This document shows positions 1 through 8,242 of a stretch of 51,096 bases of DNA, in pieces. Below the pieces are notes generated by a model that was not told the DNA's origin, did no database searches, and worked only from the letters and a program-made list of their open reading frames with translations. The DNA is from Prochlorococcus sp. AG-686-J21. GTDB taxonomy: Bacteria; Cyanobacteriota; Cyanobacteriia; PCC-6307; Cyanobiaceae. The stretch spans positions 1 to 51,096 of the forward strand of contig QCVS01000012.1 in NCBI GenBank assembly GCA_003210285.1, read 5' to 3'. How positions within the stretch are numbered: position 1 is the first letter of the stretch; every line of letters begins with the position of its first letter. The translations under genes were made by a program, and so were the position numbers.

Positions 1-2139
1 TGATTTCTTTGACTTTCTTCCAATTAATAAGTTTTGTCTAGATCTATATTCATACCAATCATTACTAAGTGTACTTACATGTACTAAACCTTCAACATTT
101 AAATCTGGAATCTCAACAAAAAACCCATAACTTTGAACTGTCATTATTAACCCACTATACTTATTCCCTATAAATTTTTCAGCTTTTCTTACTTGTTTTA
201 TATTAATCATATTAGATTTAAACTGTCTAACTTTATTCTTATATTCATTAATTTTATCAATTATTAGCTTATTAAATATTAAATCCAAATTTTTTAATGT
301 TGATGAATTATATAGATTCCAATTAAACTTATTCCAAGAGTCTTTTTCCATAATATTTATAAAACTTCCGCTACTATTTTTGTTTCTTTTTCCATTAATT
401 ATCATATTATAAATATTATATTGATTAATTAAATTAGTAAAATCAAACGAGGGTAATGTCCAAGGTGAAATAATTTTTTCAGATTCATTTATAGAATGAT
501 CTTTAGGAATTAATGTTACTTCATTGTCCTTTACCACATTAATTAGAATTTTATTCAAAATTCTTTTTTTATTATCATCACTGCATAACTGAACTAATTC
601 CTTAAACGATAGACTTCCATTTTCATTAAGTTCGATTTTACTATCAATTAATTCTGAATTTTTGATAATTTCGGCGACATTTATATAATCTAATTTTTGA
701 GAAATATATGATGCATTATTTAAACCATAATTTTTTGAATGGTTGTACCATATTGAATTCCCCTCGTACAACAAAGGAGAAAGATATGTTTGTATGTCAT
801 TTTTATTTAATGGATCTAAATATTCCTTTGAAAAGTCACCTGGGTTGTGAACTAATAGTTCTTTTAAAGACTCAATTTTATTATTCGACTTAGGTAATTC
901 TATTTTTCCCATTAATAATTGTTTTTTTCTAAATTCTTTTGAAATCTCTATTATTTTCTCTAAATCTTCTATGTAGTCTTTAATTGGTTTAAGTATTCTT
1001 GAAGTGATTCGAGCATTACTTTTTCTAGATAGAAGTGCTTCTATATGTTGATTTTCAACTAAAAGAGAACATTTCACTTTTGTTAAATGGAATGACCAAT
1101 TAATAATTTCATTTTCACTATTAATCTCTATACACAAACTAATAGCATCATTTATTTCGTTGGTATTAAATTTTGCTGCGCTACATATTTCATCACTAAG
1201 GTAGTTTTGCCATTTATCTAGTAAGGGAAATGACTCAAATCTATCAAAAAACATTTGTATGGATTTCTTATTGCTTAGATCTACTCTTTCTGCAATTGCA
1301 TTTGTGTGTAACCAAAGTTTATAGGTGTTGTTTTTATTTTTATCTATTTGAAAAATTGGTAGTATTGGCGAATTTTCATCATTCCAATTTTTGAACATAT
1401 AAGAATTTTTTGTTGAAAGATCTAGTCTTTGGTGTTGATTGGCAACAGTAATTTTTGGACTTTGAATGTTATCGATTTTATTTATATTGCTTTTAGATAA
1501 TACGAAATCTGTATCTAACTTTTCGTTGTTATTTAATTTTAATTCCTTTATTACATGACCAATACCTTCTTGTTGGCCAATTGGGAATAAGTCAATTTCA
1601 ATTTTTACTATATTTTTATTATCAATAATATATTTATATTTTTCATCTTTTTTGGGAAGCTTTATTTTAGATAGGATTCTGTCATCAATAGGTATTCCGT
1701 ATACTTCGTCCTTAATTATTTCAACTTTTGCCAACAGTATTTGATTTGTTCTTTCAAGTATGCAATCTACCACTCCTTCTGGTGATCTTCTTCTTACACC
1801 TTCTTTGATTATTCTTACTAAGACTTTATCTCCATTCCAGGCATGGTTAAGTAAATTCTCCTTTATATAAATATCTTCATTGTTATTTTCTCTAACCGCA
1901 AAACAATAACCTTTGCTGCTGCATCTAATTTTAGCAACCAAATGATTATTCTCTTTGACGCTGAAATATTCATTATCTTTATTTTTGTTTATTATTTCGA
2001 GATCTTCTAAAGCTCGCAATGCTATATCTAATTTGGCCTTGTCTGTTTTTTTTGATAATTTCAATAATCTGCATAATTTCTTATATTCCAAGCCTTCTTC
2101 TTGGTTTAAATTTTCAATTATTGAAGAAGTTGAAAACAT
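1..2139 (-). CDS. RNase R-like protein with degenerate RNB domain (3' end outside window)
   Basis: I translated this by hand from ATG at 2139; the frame stays open for 713 codons to the window edge. The order fits RNase R: a winged-helix-like N-terminus (about 1-60), OB/cold-shock-like segments (about 65-230), an RNB-like core (about 235-640), and an S1 domain (from about 655) with the segment GFFVEIPDLNVEGLVHVS. The expected RNB catalytic cluster (D, D, D-D-A) is not there: the region about 255-285 reads ILPIFQIDKNKNN then LWLHTNA. The TSPIRRY-type motif is replaced near 555-570 by ISPWTLPSFDF. The fold looks kept but the exonuclease residues do not, so it is probably a catalytically dead RNA-binding relative. 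Its start lies 74 bp from the end of the converging-side neighbour at 2214. The function is inferred; the homology is fairly sure. Confidence 0.8.
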   Translation of the reverse strand, partial: MFSTSSIIENLNQEEGLEYKKLCRLLKLSKKTDKAKLDIALRALEDLEIINKNKDNEYFSVKENNHLVAKIRCSSKGYCFAVRENNNEDIYIKENLLNHAWNGDKVLVRIIKEGVRRRSPEGVVDCILERTNQILLAKVEIIKDEVYGIPIDDRILSKIKLPKKDEKYKYIIDNKNIVKIEIDLFPIGQQEGIGHVIKELKLNNNEKLDTDFVLSKSNINKIDNIQSPKITVANQHQRLDLSTKNSYMFKNWNDENSPILPIFQIDKNKNNTYKLWLHTNAIAERVDLSNKKSIQMFFDRFESFPLLDKWQNYLSDEICSAAKFNTNEINDAISLCIEINSENEIINWSFHLTKVKCSLLVENQHIEALLSRKSNARITSRILKPIKDYIEDLEKIIEISKEFRKKQLLMGKIELPKSNNKIESLKELLVHNPGDFSKEYLDPLNKNDIQTYLSPLLYEGNSIWYNHSKNYGLNNASYISQKLDYINVAEIIKNSELIDSKIELNENGSLSFKELVQLCSDDNKKRILNKILINVVKDNEVTLIPKDHSINESEKIISPWTLPSFDFTNLINQYNIYNMIINGKRNKNSSGSFINIMEKDSWNKFNWNLYNSSTLKNLDLIFNKLIIDKINEYKNKVRQFKSNMINIKQVRKAEKFIGNKYSGLIMTVQSYGFFVEIPDLNVEGLVHVSTLSNDWYEYRSRQNLLIGRKSKKS

Positions 2140-2213
2140 AATAATTTTAATCTAATCTATAAAAATATATTTATATTATATCTTTCTTTCTAATCAAAAA
2201 ACTATTTAACATA

Positions 2214-2513
2214 TCATTCATTATTATCATTTTCATTTGAAATAAATGAATTTATGAAAAGTCTCATACCAAGAATAAAAAAGGTTACAGATGCTATCGA
2301 TTTTAAAATAATTTCAGGCACGAAATTGGAGATTGAACCACCCGCTAATGCTCCTACTAAACTTGCTAATACAAGTGCGGTTGAGGAACCTAAAAATACC
2401 GCTAAAGGCTTATTGGATGTTCCACTCATTGTTAATGTGGCTAACTGAGTTTTGTCACCTAGTTCGGCAATGAATATTGTAATGAATGTCGATAGTAGTA
2501 AACTTAAAATCAT
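2214..2513 (-). CDS. GDT1/TMEM165 (UPF0016) half-size transporter, second of pair
   Basis: This 99-residue membrane protein carries one copy of the family signature, AELGDKTQLATL, at about residues 16-27. Three hydrophobic helices are likely (about 3-20, 36-60 and 65-90). Full-size GDT1 proteins have two such halves; this one has a single half, so it probably works as a dimer with its neighbour, whose stop abuts this start. In cyanobacteria the family exports manganese (Mnx and the half-size Hmx proteins), and members elsewhere also move calcium. Manganese export is therefore the likely role, but the ion cannot be read from the sequence. Confidence 0.85.
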   Translation of the reverse strand: MILSLLLSTFITIFIAELGDKTQLATLTMSGTSNKPLAVFLGSSTALVLASLVGALAGGSISNFVPEIILKSIASVTFFILGMRLFINSFISNENDNNE

Positions 2514-2840
2514 TTATATGAAGGGCTTTAAAATGTCATAAGCTAAAAATATACTTATGATAATCATTAATAAACCAGTAAAAAGTGCAAATTTGTTTGG
2601 AGATATTTTATTTGATAACCACTTACCAATTAATACGCCTACAAGGCTAGAACTTATTAATGCTATTGAACTTCCAATAAAAACAATAATTGGTTTTCCC
2701 GATTCTGCAGATAACATTAGAGTCGCAATTTGAGTTTTATCTCCAAGTTCAGCGATGAATATAGTAGTAAAAGTTGTTATAAAAATAGATGAAAAATTCT
2801 TTTCAATATTTTTGCTCTCCTTTTTTAAATTGATATTCAT
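2514..2840 (-). CDS. GDT1/TMEM165 (UPF0016) half-size transporter, first of pair
   Basis: This is a 108-residue relative of the downstream gene, with the signature AELGDKTQIATL at about residues 30-41, followed by two further hydrophobic stretches. A short charged N-terminal tail (about 15 residues) distinguishes it from its partner. The gene starts inside the stop of the upstream cysteine-cluster gene (TAATG overlap) and ends exactly where the second half-transporter begins, so the three genes are almost surely one transcript. The two halves together would rebuild a complete two-motif transporter. Manganese is the best guess from characterised cyanobacterial homologues. Confidence 0.85.
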   Translation of the reverse strand: MNINLKKESKNIEKNFSSIFITTFTTIFIAELGDKTQIATLMLSAESGKPIIVFIGSSIALISSSLVGVLIGKWLSNKISPNKFALFTGLLMIIISIFLAYDILKPFI

Positions 2841-3184
2841 TATTTTGAAACAGCCGATTTAAAGGCCTTCATTTGTTCACTTTTTCTACCATAGATAGAA
2901 GATATATGTTGTGTACAACAATCAATTAAGAATTTATCACCATTTTTTAAATACCCTTTAAATGATGAAGAAAATTCATTTACGCGACAAAAATGTGGTC
3001 TTGATTCATAAATAGTGCATTTTTTGTTTGATTTATCTAGATATTTGCACCATCCGTCTTTGCTTTTCATTGAATTTATTAATGCTATATCCTTTTTACT
3101 TAGTACCTCTGATAAATTATCTCTATCAGCTAAATCTAATCGACAACATGCCCCACAATTTTCTATACAACTCCATGATTTCAT
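2840..3184 (-). CDS. YkgJ-type cysteine-cluster (putative metal-binding) protein
   Basis: This is a 114-residue protein rich in cysteine. Cys6, Cys10, Cys13 and Cys14 form an N-terminal CX3CX2CC cluster, and Cys46, Cys56, Cys66 and a CC pair at 89-90 follow. The segment SRPHFCR is typical of the YkgJ/UPF0153 family, which is thought to bind zinc or an iron-sulfur cluster. No enzymatic role is established. It leads the run into the two half-size GDT1 transporters (one-base overlap), which hints at a metal-related theme. It diverges from psb30 across an 81-bp gap that must hold both promoters. Confidence 0.8.
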   Translation of the reverse strand: MKSWSCIENCGACCRLDLADRDNLSEVLSKKDIALINSMKSKDGWCKYLDKSNKKCTIYESRPHFCRVNEFSSSFKGYLKNGDKFLIDCCTQHISSIYGRKSEQMKAFKSAVSK

Positions 3185-3265
3185 AATTTAATTCAATCTT
3201 GTAACGTATTGGTACAGTTGAAAGGTTTATTTGTAAAAATAGTATCACATCATTCAATTAATCAC

Positions 3266-3343
3266 ATGGCAACTCTTATACCTTTAGCAGTCGTTGCATT
3301 AGCTGGACCAGCAATTATAGCGCTTGTGTTTTTTCGTAAATAA
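3266..3343 (+). CDS. psb30: Photosystem II protein Psb30 (Ycf12)
   Basis: This 25-residue ORF is one transmembrane helix flanked by a short start and an FFRK end. The core VVALAGPAIIALV matches the pattern of Psb30/Ycf12, a low-molecular-weight subunit at the edge of the photosystem II core near PsbJ and cytochrome b559, where it helps stabilise the complex. The family is usually 30-45 residues, so this is a short form as found in marine picocyanobacteria. It starts with ATG, ends in TAA, and lies 17 bp before the HAD gene. Its size makes the call rest on the helix pattern alone. Confidence 0.7.
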   Translation: MATLIPLAVVALAGPAIIALVFFRK

Positions 3344-3360
3344 AAAATATTTTTTGACCA

Positions 3361-4113
3361 TTGGCTACTTACCTAGAGGGGGTTTATTGGGACTTAGATG
3401 GAACAATTGCGAATACTGAATTAGAAGCTCATTTGCCAGCTTTCAATTATGCATTTAATGATTTTAATCTTAATTGGAATTGGGATAGATCTGCATATTT
3501 AGATCTATTAAAAATAAATGGAGGTAAAAATAGAATTTCTTATTATTCAAAATTAATAAAAGAATCATTGAATAATCAAGAAGTAAAAAAAATTCACGAA
3601 CGAAAACAATATCACTATATTAATTATGTAAAAAAAAATAATGTCATTACACTTAAACCTGGTGTTTATAGACTTATTAAAGAATTACAGAAAAATAAAG
3701 TAAGACAATTTATAGTAACTTCCAGCTCTAAGAAACAAGCCAAATTAATAACTAAACTACTGTTTAAAGAATTTAATCCATTTGAATTTATTATTTCAAG
3801 TGATGATGTTCAATTTCATAAACCAAACCCTTTACCTTATCTAAAAGCGATTAAATTAAGCGGTATAAAATTAAACAAATCAATAGTTTTTGAAGATTCT
3901 ATTCCTGGGCTTAGATCATCTTTAGCAGCTAAACTTCCTACTATTTATGTTCCTTCAAATATACCCGCGATTATTGAAAAGGATATGAATTTAGACTGTT
4001 TTATAGATAGTTTGGGTAATGAAGGTTGTATGGCTAATGTTGTAAAAGGTCCTCAACTTGTTAGTAATTATGTTGATTATGCTTATTTGGAAAAATATTT
4101 GATGACTTTTTAA
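3361..4113 (+). CDS. HAD-superfamily phosphatase, CbbY-like
   Basis: This 250-residue hydrolase has HAD motif I as DLDGTIANTE at residues 11-20, with the nucleophile Asp11 and acid/base Asp13. Motif II falls at VTSSS (about 119-123), motif III Lys in FHKPNP (about 157-162), and motif IV in VFEDSIPG (about 178-185). The helical cap after motif I fits the CbbY/beta-phosphoglucomutase branch, found in plastids and cyanobacteria, where CbbY removes inhibitory xylulose-1,5-bisphosphate formed by Rubisco. The substrate is not visible here. The start is TTG: no ATG lies upstream in frame and motif I follows immediately. Only one base separates its stop from the ycf20 start. Confidence 0.85.
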   Translation: MATYLEGVYWDLDGTIANTELEAHLPAFNYAFNDFNLNWNWDRSAYLDLLKINGGKNRISYYSKLIKESLNNQEVKKIHERKQYHYINYVKKNNVITLKPGVYRLIKELQKNKVRQFIVTSSSKKQAKLITKLLFKEFNPFEFIISSDDVQFHKPNPLPYLKAIKLSGIKLNKSIVFEDSIPGLRSSLAAKLPTIYVPSNIPAIIEKDMNLDCFIDSLGNEGCMANVVKGPQLVSNYVDYAYLEKYLMTF

Positions 4114-4114
4114 A

Positions 4115-4441
4115 ATGCAAAAAACAAAATTTTCAAAAATTAATGATCAATTTAATAAATTATTGTTTGGTTTCTTAAGTTCTTCTTGGAAATCAAAATC
4201 TATTAATATTATCTCTGTATTGACAGGTTATTTTTTATTTGCAAATTTTGCTACTAAATTTATATCTGAAGGTAGAAACGAATTAATAATGGTTCCAGTA
4301 ATAATATTAATTATTGAACTTATAATTAGAATAAGACCACCATCAAGTTCTAGTTTATTTGACTTGTGGTCAATAATTGATAAAGCTAGAATTGGAGCAA
4401 CTTATGCTGTGATACTCGAAGCTTTTAAACTAGGTTCATAA
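4115..4441 (+). CDS. ycf20: Ycf20-like DUF565 membrane protein
   Basis: This 108-residue protein has two hydrophobic helices (about 31-48 and 58-72), followed by a conserved RIRPPSSSSLFDLW region and the ending KARIGATYAVILEAFKLGS. This arrangement is that of Ycf20/DUF565, shared by cyanobacteria and plastids. In green algae a Ycf20-like protein affects non-photochemical quenching, but the biochemical role is unknown. The ATG lies one base after the HAD phosphatase stop, so the two are probably translated from one message. The gene ends five bases before the converging rpmF stop, leaving no room for separate terminators. Confidence 0.8.
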   Translation: MQKTKFSKINDQFNKLLFGFLSSSWKSKSINIISVLTGYFLFANFATKFISEGRNELIMVPVIILIIELIIRIRPPSSSSLFDLWSIIDKARIGATYAVILEAFKLGS

Positions 4442-4446
4442 CCAAT

Positions 4447-4623
4447 TTATTCTTCACTTTCTTCTTCTTCGTCAATCGGATATACAAACCCTTGTGCTTT
4501 ACCGGTTAAAACAGATTTCCCTAGTGACATCGCTTTTTTAGCCGCTAATGCTGCTTTACCTTTCCAAACCGCATGTCGATGATTTCTCTTGCTCTTTGAT
4601 TTTTTCTTCTTTGGAACAGCCAT
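4447..4623 (-). CDS. rpmF: 50S ribosomal protein L32
   Basis: This 58-residue protein begins [20 protein letters not shown], the standard L32 N-terminus, followed by a basic middle and an acidic tail (DEEEESEE) typical of cyanobacterial and plastid L32. L32 sits in the large subunit near the peptidyl-transferase region. No zinc-binding cysteines are present, so this is the Cys-less type. The gene converges on ycf20 and diverges from the ftsH-like gene across a 135-bp AT-rich spacer. Confidence 0.93.
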   Translation of the reverse strand: MAVPKKKKSKSKRNHRHAVWKGKAALAAKKAMSLGKSVLTGKAQGFVYPIDEEEESEE

Positions 4624-4758
4624 ACTAATTTCTTATATCCTTCTATTAATATAACCTTTCAGTGGTTATCTCTCAAATATTTGATTATATTTGTTTTAAA
4701 CAATGCAATTCTTAATCTCAGCTTTTAAGATTTACTTATTATATTTAATTGAAGATTA

Positions 4759-6513
4759 GTGTTCTTTAAATCAAAATTCTCATATTCAGATTCTAATAAA
4801 AGCTATTCTGATCTCTTATTAGAATTAGATTCAGGAAACATACAATCTATATATTTCTATCCTAGAAAAAGGGAAATAGACGTTCTATATAAGAATGGAA
4901 ATAAAGAAAAAGTACCTATTCTTTACAATGATCAATTAATTCTTGAAAAAGCATCTGAAAATAATGTTGACCTAACAATAAATAACAGTCGTAAGGAATC
5001 TTCAGCAGCAAATTCGTTTGCATCAGTTGGACTTTTCTTGATTTTTATAATCGCGATAGTTTTAATATTGAGAAGTACTTCTAAACTTGCCTCAAGAGCT
5101 TTAGGTTTTGGTAAAAATAAATCTAAATTTGTCACCATCGATGATGTAGATACACGTTTTGATGATGTTGCTGGTGTTCCTGAAGCTGCGGAGGAATTAA
5201 AAGAAGTTATAAAATTTCTCAATGAACCAAAAAAATTTACAGATCTTGGAGCAAAAGTACCTAAGGGGGTCTTATTAATTGGTCCTCCAGGAACTGGTAA
5301 AACATTATTAGCTAAAGCAATTGCAGGAGAGTCAGGTGTTCCTTTTCTCTCCATTGCCGCATCAGAATTCGTTGAACTATTTGTAGGTGTTGGTGCAAGT
5401 AGAGTTAGAGACTTATTTGAAAAAGCAAAAGAAAAGTCTCCTTGCATAATATTTATTGATGAAATTGATTCTATAGGAAGACAAAGAGGTTCTGGGATCG
5501 GAGGAGGTAATGATGAAAGAGAACAAACTCTTAATCAGCTTTTAACAGAATTAGACGGTTTTGCAGATAATTCTGGAATAATTGTTATTGCCGCAACTAA
5601 CAGACCAGATATCCTAGATTCAGCTCTTCTAAGACCCGGACGATTCGACAGGAAAATTGTAGTCATGTTGCCTGATTTAGATGGGAGAAAAAAAATACTT
5701 TCAGTTCATTCATTATCGAAACCTCTTTCAAAAAATGTAGATTTAGCATATTGGGCTACAAGAACAGTAGGTTTTTCTGGAGCTGACTTAGCTAATTTAA
5801 TGAATGAAAGTGCTATACATTGTGCTAGAGAAAAATCCAAATTAATCAATGATATTCATATAGAAAATGCTTTAGATAAAATTACTCTTGGTCTGCGTAC
5901 TTCTATTATTTCTTCTCAAAATATGAAAAAAATTATTGCATATAACGAAGTTGGACGTGCAATTGTGTCGGCGGTTAGAAATGGTATTGATTCAGTAGAT
6001 AAAATAACAATTCTTCCGAGATCTGGATACTTAGGAGGATATACAAAAATCAATCCAGATGAAGATATCGTATCAAGTGGATTAATTTCAAAGAAATTAT
6101 TGTTATCTAAAATTGAAATAGCATTGGCAGGGAGAGCTGCAGAAACAATTGTATACGGTAAAAATGAAATTACTCAATGTTCAATTAATGATATATCTTA
6201 TGCAACGAGGATTGTTAGAGAGATGGTAACTAAATATGGATTTTCTATAATAGGTCCTCTATCTCTTGAAAGTAGTGGTGAAATTTCAATCGGAGATGGT
6301 TTTGTTAGGAATAAATCAATAATAGCTGATAACACCTACTCAAGAATTGATAATGAAATTATCAATATTTCTAAAATTTCTCTAAATAATGCCATAAATA
6401 TCCTCAATAATAATCGAATTTTATTAGAAAAATTAGTTGAACTTTTATTAATTACTGAAACGGTAGAGAATAATATTTTTAAAAAAATAACTTTTGATTT
6501 ATTAAAAGTGTGA
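4759..6513 (+). CDS. FtsH-family AAA protein lacking the protease zinc site (pseudoprotease)
   Basis: This 584-residue protein has a complete AAA module: Walker A GPPGTGKT (175-182), pore loop FVGVGA (208-213), Walker B IIFIDEID (230-237), and an arginine-finger region ending RPGRFDR (292-298). In the M41 domain the HEXXH zinc motif reads N396-E-V-G-R400, so both zinc-ligand histidines are lost. The glutamate and the third ligand Asp478 remain. The N-terminus also lacks the usual first membrane helix: the FtsH extracellular-type segment starts at about residue 16 and only one helix (about 88-105) follows. A stop codon nine bases upstream of the GTG start excludes a longer product. It resembles plant FtsHi inactive subunits in principle. 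It probably unfolds substrates, or assembles with active FtsH proteins as a non-cutting subunit. Confidence 0.9.
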   Translation: MFFKSKFSYSDSNKSYSDLLLELDSGNIQSIYFYPRKREIDVLYKNGNKEKVPILYNDQLILEKASENNVDLTINNSRKESSAANSFASVGLFLIFIIAIVLILRSTSKLASRALGFGKNKSKFVTIDDVDTRFDDVAGVPEAAEELKEVIKFLNEPKKFTDLGAKVPKGVLLIGPPGTGKTLLAKAIAGESGVPFLSIAASEFVELFVGVGASRVRDLFEKAKEKSPCIIFIDEIDSIGRQRGSGIGGGNDEREQTLNQLLTELDGFADNSGIIVIAATNRPDILDSALLRPGRFDRKIVVMLPDLDGRKKILSVHSLSKPLSKNVDLAYWATRTVGFSGADLANLMNESAIHCAREKSKLINDIHIENALDKITLGLRTSIISSQNMKKIIAYNEVGRAIVSAVRNGIDSVDKITILPRSGYLGGYTKINPDEDIVSSGLISKKLLLSKIEIALAGRAAETIVYGKNEITQCSINDISYATRIVREMVTKYGFSIIGPLSLESSGEISIGDGFVRNKSIIADNTYSRIDNEIINISKISLNNAINILNNNRILLEKLVELLLITETVENNIFKKITFDLLKV

Positions 6514-6546
6514 TTAAATACATTTAATTTATATAAAAACCTTTCC

Positions 6547-7302
6547 TTGATAATAAAATTTAGCCTAATAAGGCTATCCATAATTTTTTTATTAGTAATA
6601 CTTTTTCCATTAGTTCAAAATCAATGGTTAAATTTATATCTGTTTAATATTAATAATTTTACTATTTACAAAGGTTTATATTATTTGAGTGGCTTAATTG
6701 TACCGATTTTTGTAATTATAAATTCTTTAAAAAATTTTACTTATTATAAATTTAATTATAATAATAAAAATAGAAATAATTATATTAGTGGTAAATTATT
6801 ACTATTAATAGCCGCAATTATACTAAGTTCACTCTCAATTCTTATATCTCAATATATATTTATAAATTCTAATATAATTTTTAATTTCTTTATAAGTAAT
6901 AATGAATATTTAGAACAATTTGATATTGATAAACAAATATTATTTGTAATGATTTTTTCGATTTTTTTAATATTTAATAAAACTAAATTTATTATAAAAA
7001 AAATTGTTTTAGCAAATTTTCTTCTATTTTCTATTATTATTTGGTTTTCACAAATTAATAATTCTTTTTTCAACGATTTAATCCCACCTTATATTTCTAA
7101 ATTCGGAAATATAAACTTTATCAATATAGCCTTCCTTTTAGCCATTGAAACAGTCTTTTATTTATGGTCATATATTTCATATGGCTCTTACTTAAGTGAC
7201 TGGAACGTGCCAAAAATAAGTAAAAATGATTTTTCACCAATTTTAAATATTGTTATGGTTTACTTATCAATTTTCTTATATTATTCAATACTTTTTAAGT
7301 AG
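6547..7302 (+). CDS. Unknown polytopic membrane protein
   Basis: I do not recognise this 251-residue protein. It has about six or seven hydrophobic helices (roughly 6-24, 42-60, 83-108, 133-147, 152-170, 193-212 and 233-249) joined by short Lys/Asn-rich loops. Its base composition is even richer in AT than the neighbours. The proposed start is TTG, and upstream ATG codons are absent. It follows the ftsH-like gene on the same strand by 33 bp, so the two are likely co-transcribed. Its stop codon lies in the loop of a 17-bp perfect hairpin shared with the convergent peroxiredoxin gene. Confidence 0.7.
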   Translation: MIIKFSLIRLSIIFLLVILFPLVQNQWLNLYLFNINNFTIYKGLYYLSGLIVPIFVIINSLKNFTYYKFNYNNKNRNNYISGKLLLLIAAIILSSLSILISQYIFINSNIIFNFFISNNEYLEQFDIDKQILFVMIFSIFLIFNKTKFIIKKIVLANFLLFSIIIWFSQINNSFFNDLIPPYISKFGNINFINIAFLLAIETVFYLWSYISYGSYLSDWNVPKISKNDFSPILNIVMVYLSIFLYYSILFK

Positions 7303-7320
7303 ATAAAAAGTATTGAATAA
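7281..7320. terminator. Bidirectional hairpin terminator
   Basis: Positions 7281-7297 and 7304-7320 are perfect reverse complements (17 bp) around a six-base loop. The stop TAG of the upstream gene is in that loop (7300-7302). The hairpin sits between two convergent genes, and it has a T5 run on one arm and an A5 run on the other, so it could end transcription both ways. No long T tract follows the stem. Confidence 0.7.
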
Positions 7321-7334
7321 ATTATATCTAATTC

Positions 7335-7919
7335 TTAAAGGGCAGAAAAATATTCTTTACTTCCTTTAGGATCTTCTAGCATTGTTTTCTCTCCTGGAGT
7401 CCAGTTCGCTGGACATACCTCATCAGGATTAGCTGCTACATACTGATAACCCTGAAGGATTCTTAGTGTTTCATCAACATTTCTTCCTACAGGTGCTTTA
7501 TTAACTGTTGTGTGCATTACAATTCCTTCTGGATTAATAAGAAATAAACCTCTATCGGCTTCTCCATCATCATTAAGAACGTTGTAGGCTGTGCAAATTT
7601 CTCTTTTAAGATCAGATACCAAAGGATAATTAATTTCACCAATACCACCTTCATTTCTAGGTGTTTGTATCCAAGCTAAGTGGCAATGTTTGCTATCTAC
7701 AGATACTCCAAGGATTTCAGTATTTAAGTCCGAGAATTTATTAAATTCATCACTGAAAGCGGTAATTTCAGTTGGACAAACAAAAGTAAAGTCTAATGGA
7801 TAGAAAAACAACACTACCCATTTCCCTTTATAACTTGAAAGGGTAATATCTTTAAATTCTTGATCATAAACTGCAGTTGCAGTGAAATCTGGTGCTTCTT
7901 GACCAACTCTTAAACTCAT
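7335..7919 (-). CDS. 2-Cys peroxiredoxin (thioredoxin peroxidase)
   Basis: This 194-residue typical 2-Cys peroxiredoxin of the AhpC/Prx1 group reduces hydrogen peroxide and alkyl hydroperoxides with electrons from thioredoxin. The peroxidatic Cys48 lies in FTFVCPTE and the resolving Cys169 in [14 protein letters not shown] segment (near 107-110) and a C-terminal YF (in KEYFSAL) are present; these two features mark peroxiredoxins that are easily over-oxidised by excess peroxide. It stands alone, converging on the membrane-protein gene across a shared hairpin. Confidence 0.95.
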   Translation of the reverse strand: MSLRVGQEAPDFTATAVYDQEFKDITLSSYKGKWVVLFFYPLDFTFVCPTEITAFSDEFNKFSDLNTEILGVSVDSKHCHLAWIQTPRNEGGIGEINYPLVSDLKREICTAYNVLNDDGEADRGLFLINPEGIVMHTTVNKAPVGRNVDETLRILQGYQYVAANPDEVCPANWTPGEKTMLEDPKGSKEYFSAL

Positions 7920-8024
7920 GAAATTTGTAGTCCTTTTTTGAAAAAATTAAGGCCCATATAACACCTTAATCTCATTATAAATTTACCGTCTATAATATAG
8001 CAAGTAATTCTTTAATGTGAATCT

Positions 8025-8153
8025 ATGAAATGGCATCAATCCTTAACAAGGAAATTCACAATTATGAATTATTCTAAATTAATAAAAAATCTCAAAAGAG
8101 AATTGATTAAATACCCAATTAATAGAGATAGTGATAAGAAGAATAATCAGTAA
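8025..8153 (+). CDS. Small basic hypothetical protein
   Basis: This is a 42-residue ORF from ATG to TAA with no recognised domain. It is strongly basic (many Lys/Arg, including KNLKRELIKY) and would form an amphipathic helix. No clear ribosome-binding site is visible. It lies between the peroxiredoxin promoter region and another small ORF in a run of short genes. It may be a chance ORF; the support is its length in an AT-rich context and its location. Confidence 0.35.
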   Translation: MKWHQSLTRKFTIMNYSKLIKNLKRELIKYPINRDSDKKNNQ

Positions 8154-8242
8154 TTACGTTGTTCTCTTTGTTAAACATAAATAAATCTAAAGTATTTATT
8201 TAAAACATTTTTACAAAAATTTTTTTAGAAATTTTATCTAAT

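Noticed and set aside
708-893. ORF on the plus strand opposite the RNase R-like gene
   Set aside because: It overlaps a long conserved frame on the other strand and has no domain pattern.
4932-5447. Long antisense ORF inside the ftsH-like gene (171 codons)
   Set aside because: It lies opposite the well-conserved AAA core and has no protein family pattern, so it is a codon-structure shadow.
8163-8206. AT-rich inverted repeat TAAATAAAT...TATTTATTTA as terminator
   Set aside because: It is nine pairs of A-T only in very AT-rich DNA, so chance cannot be excluded.
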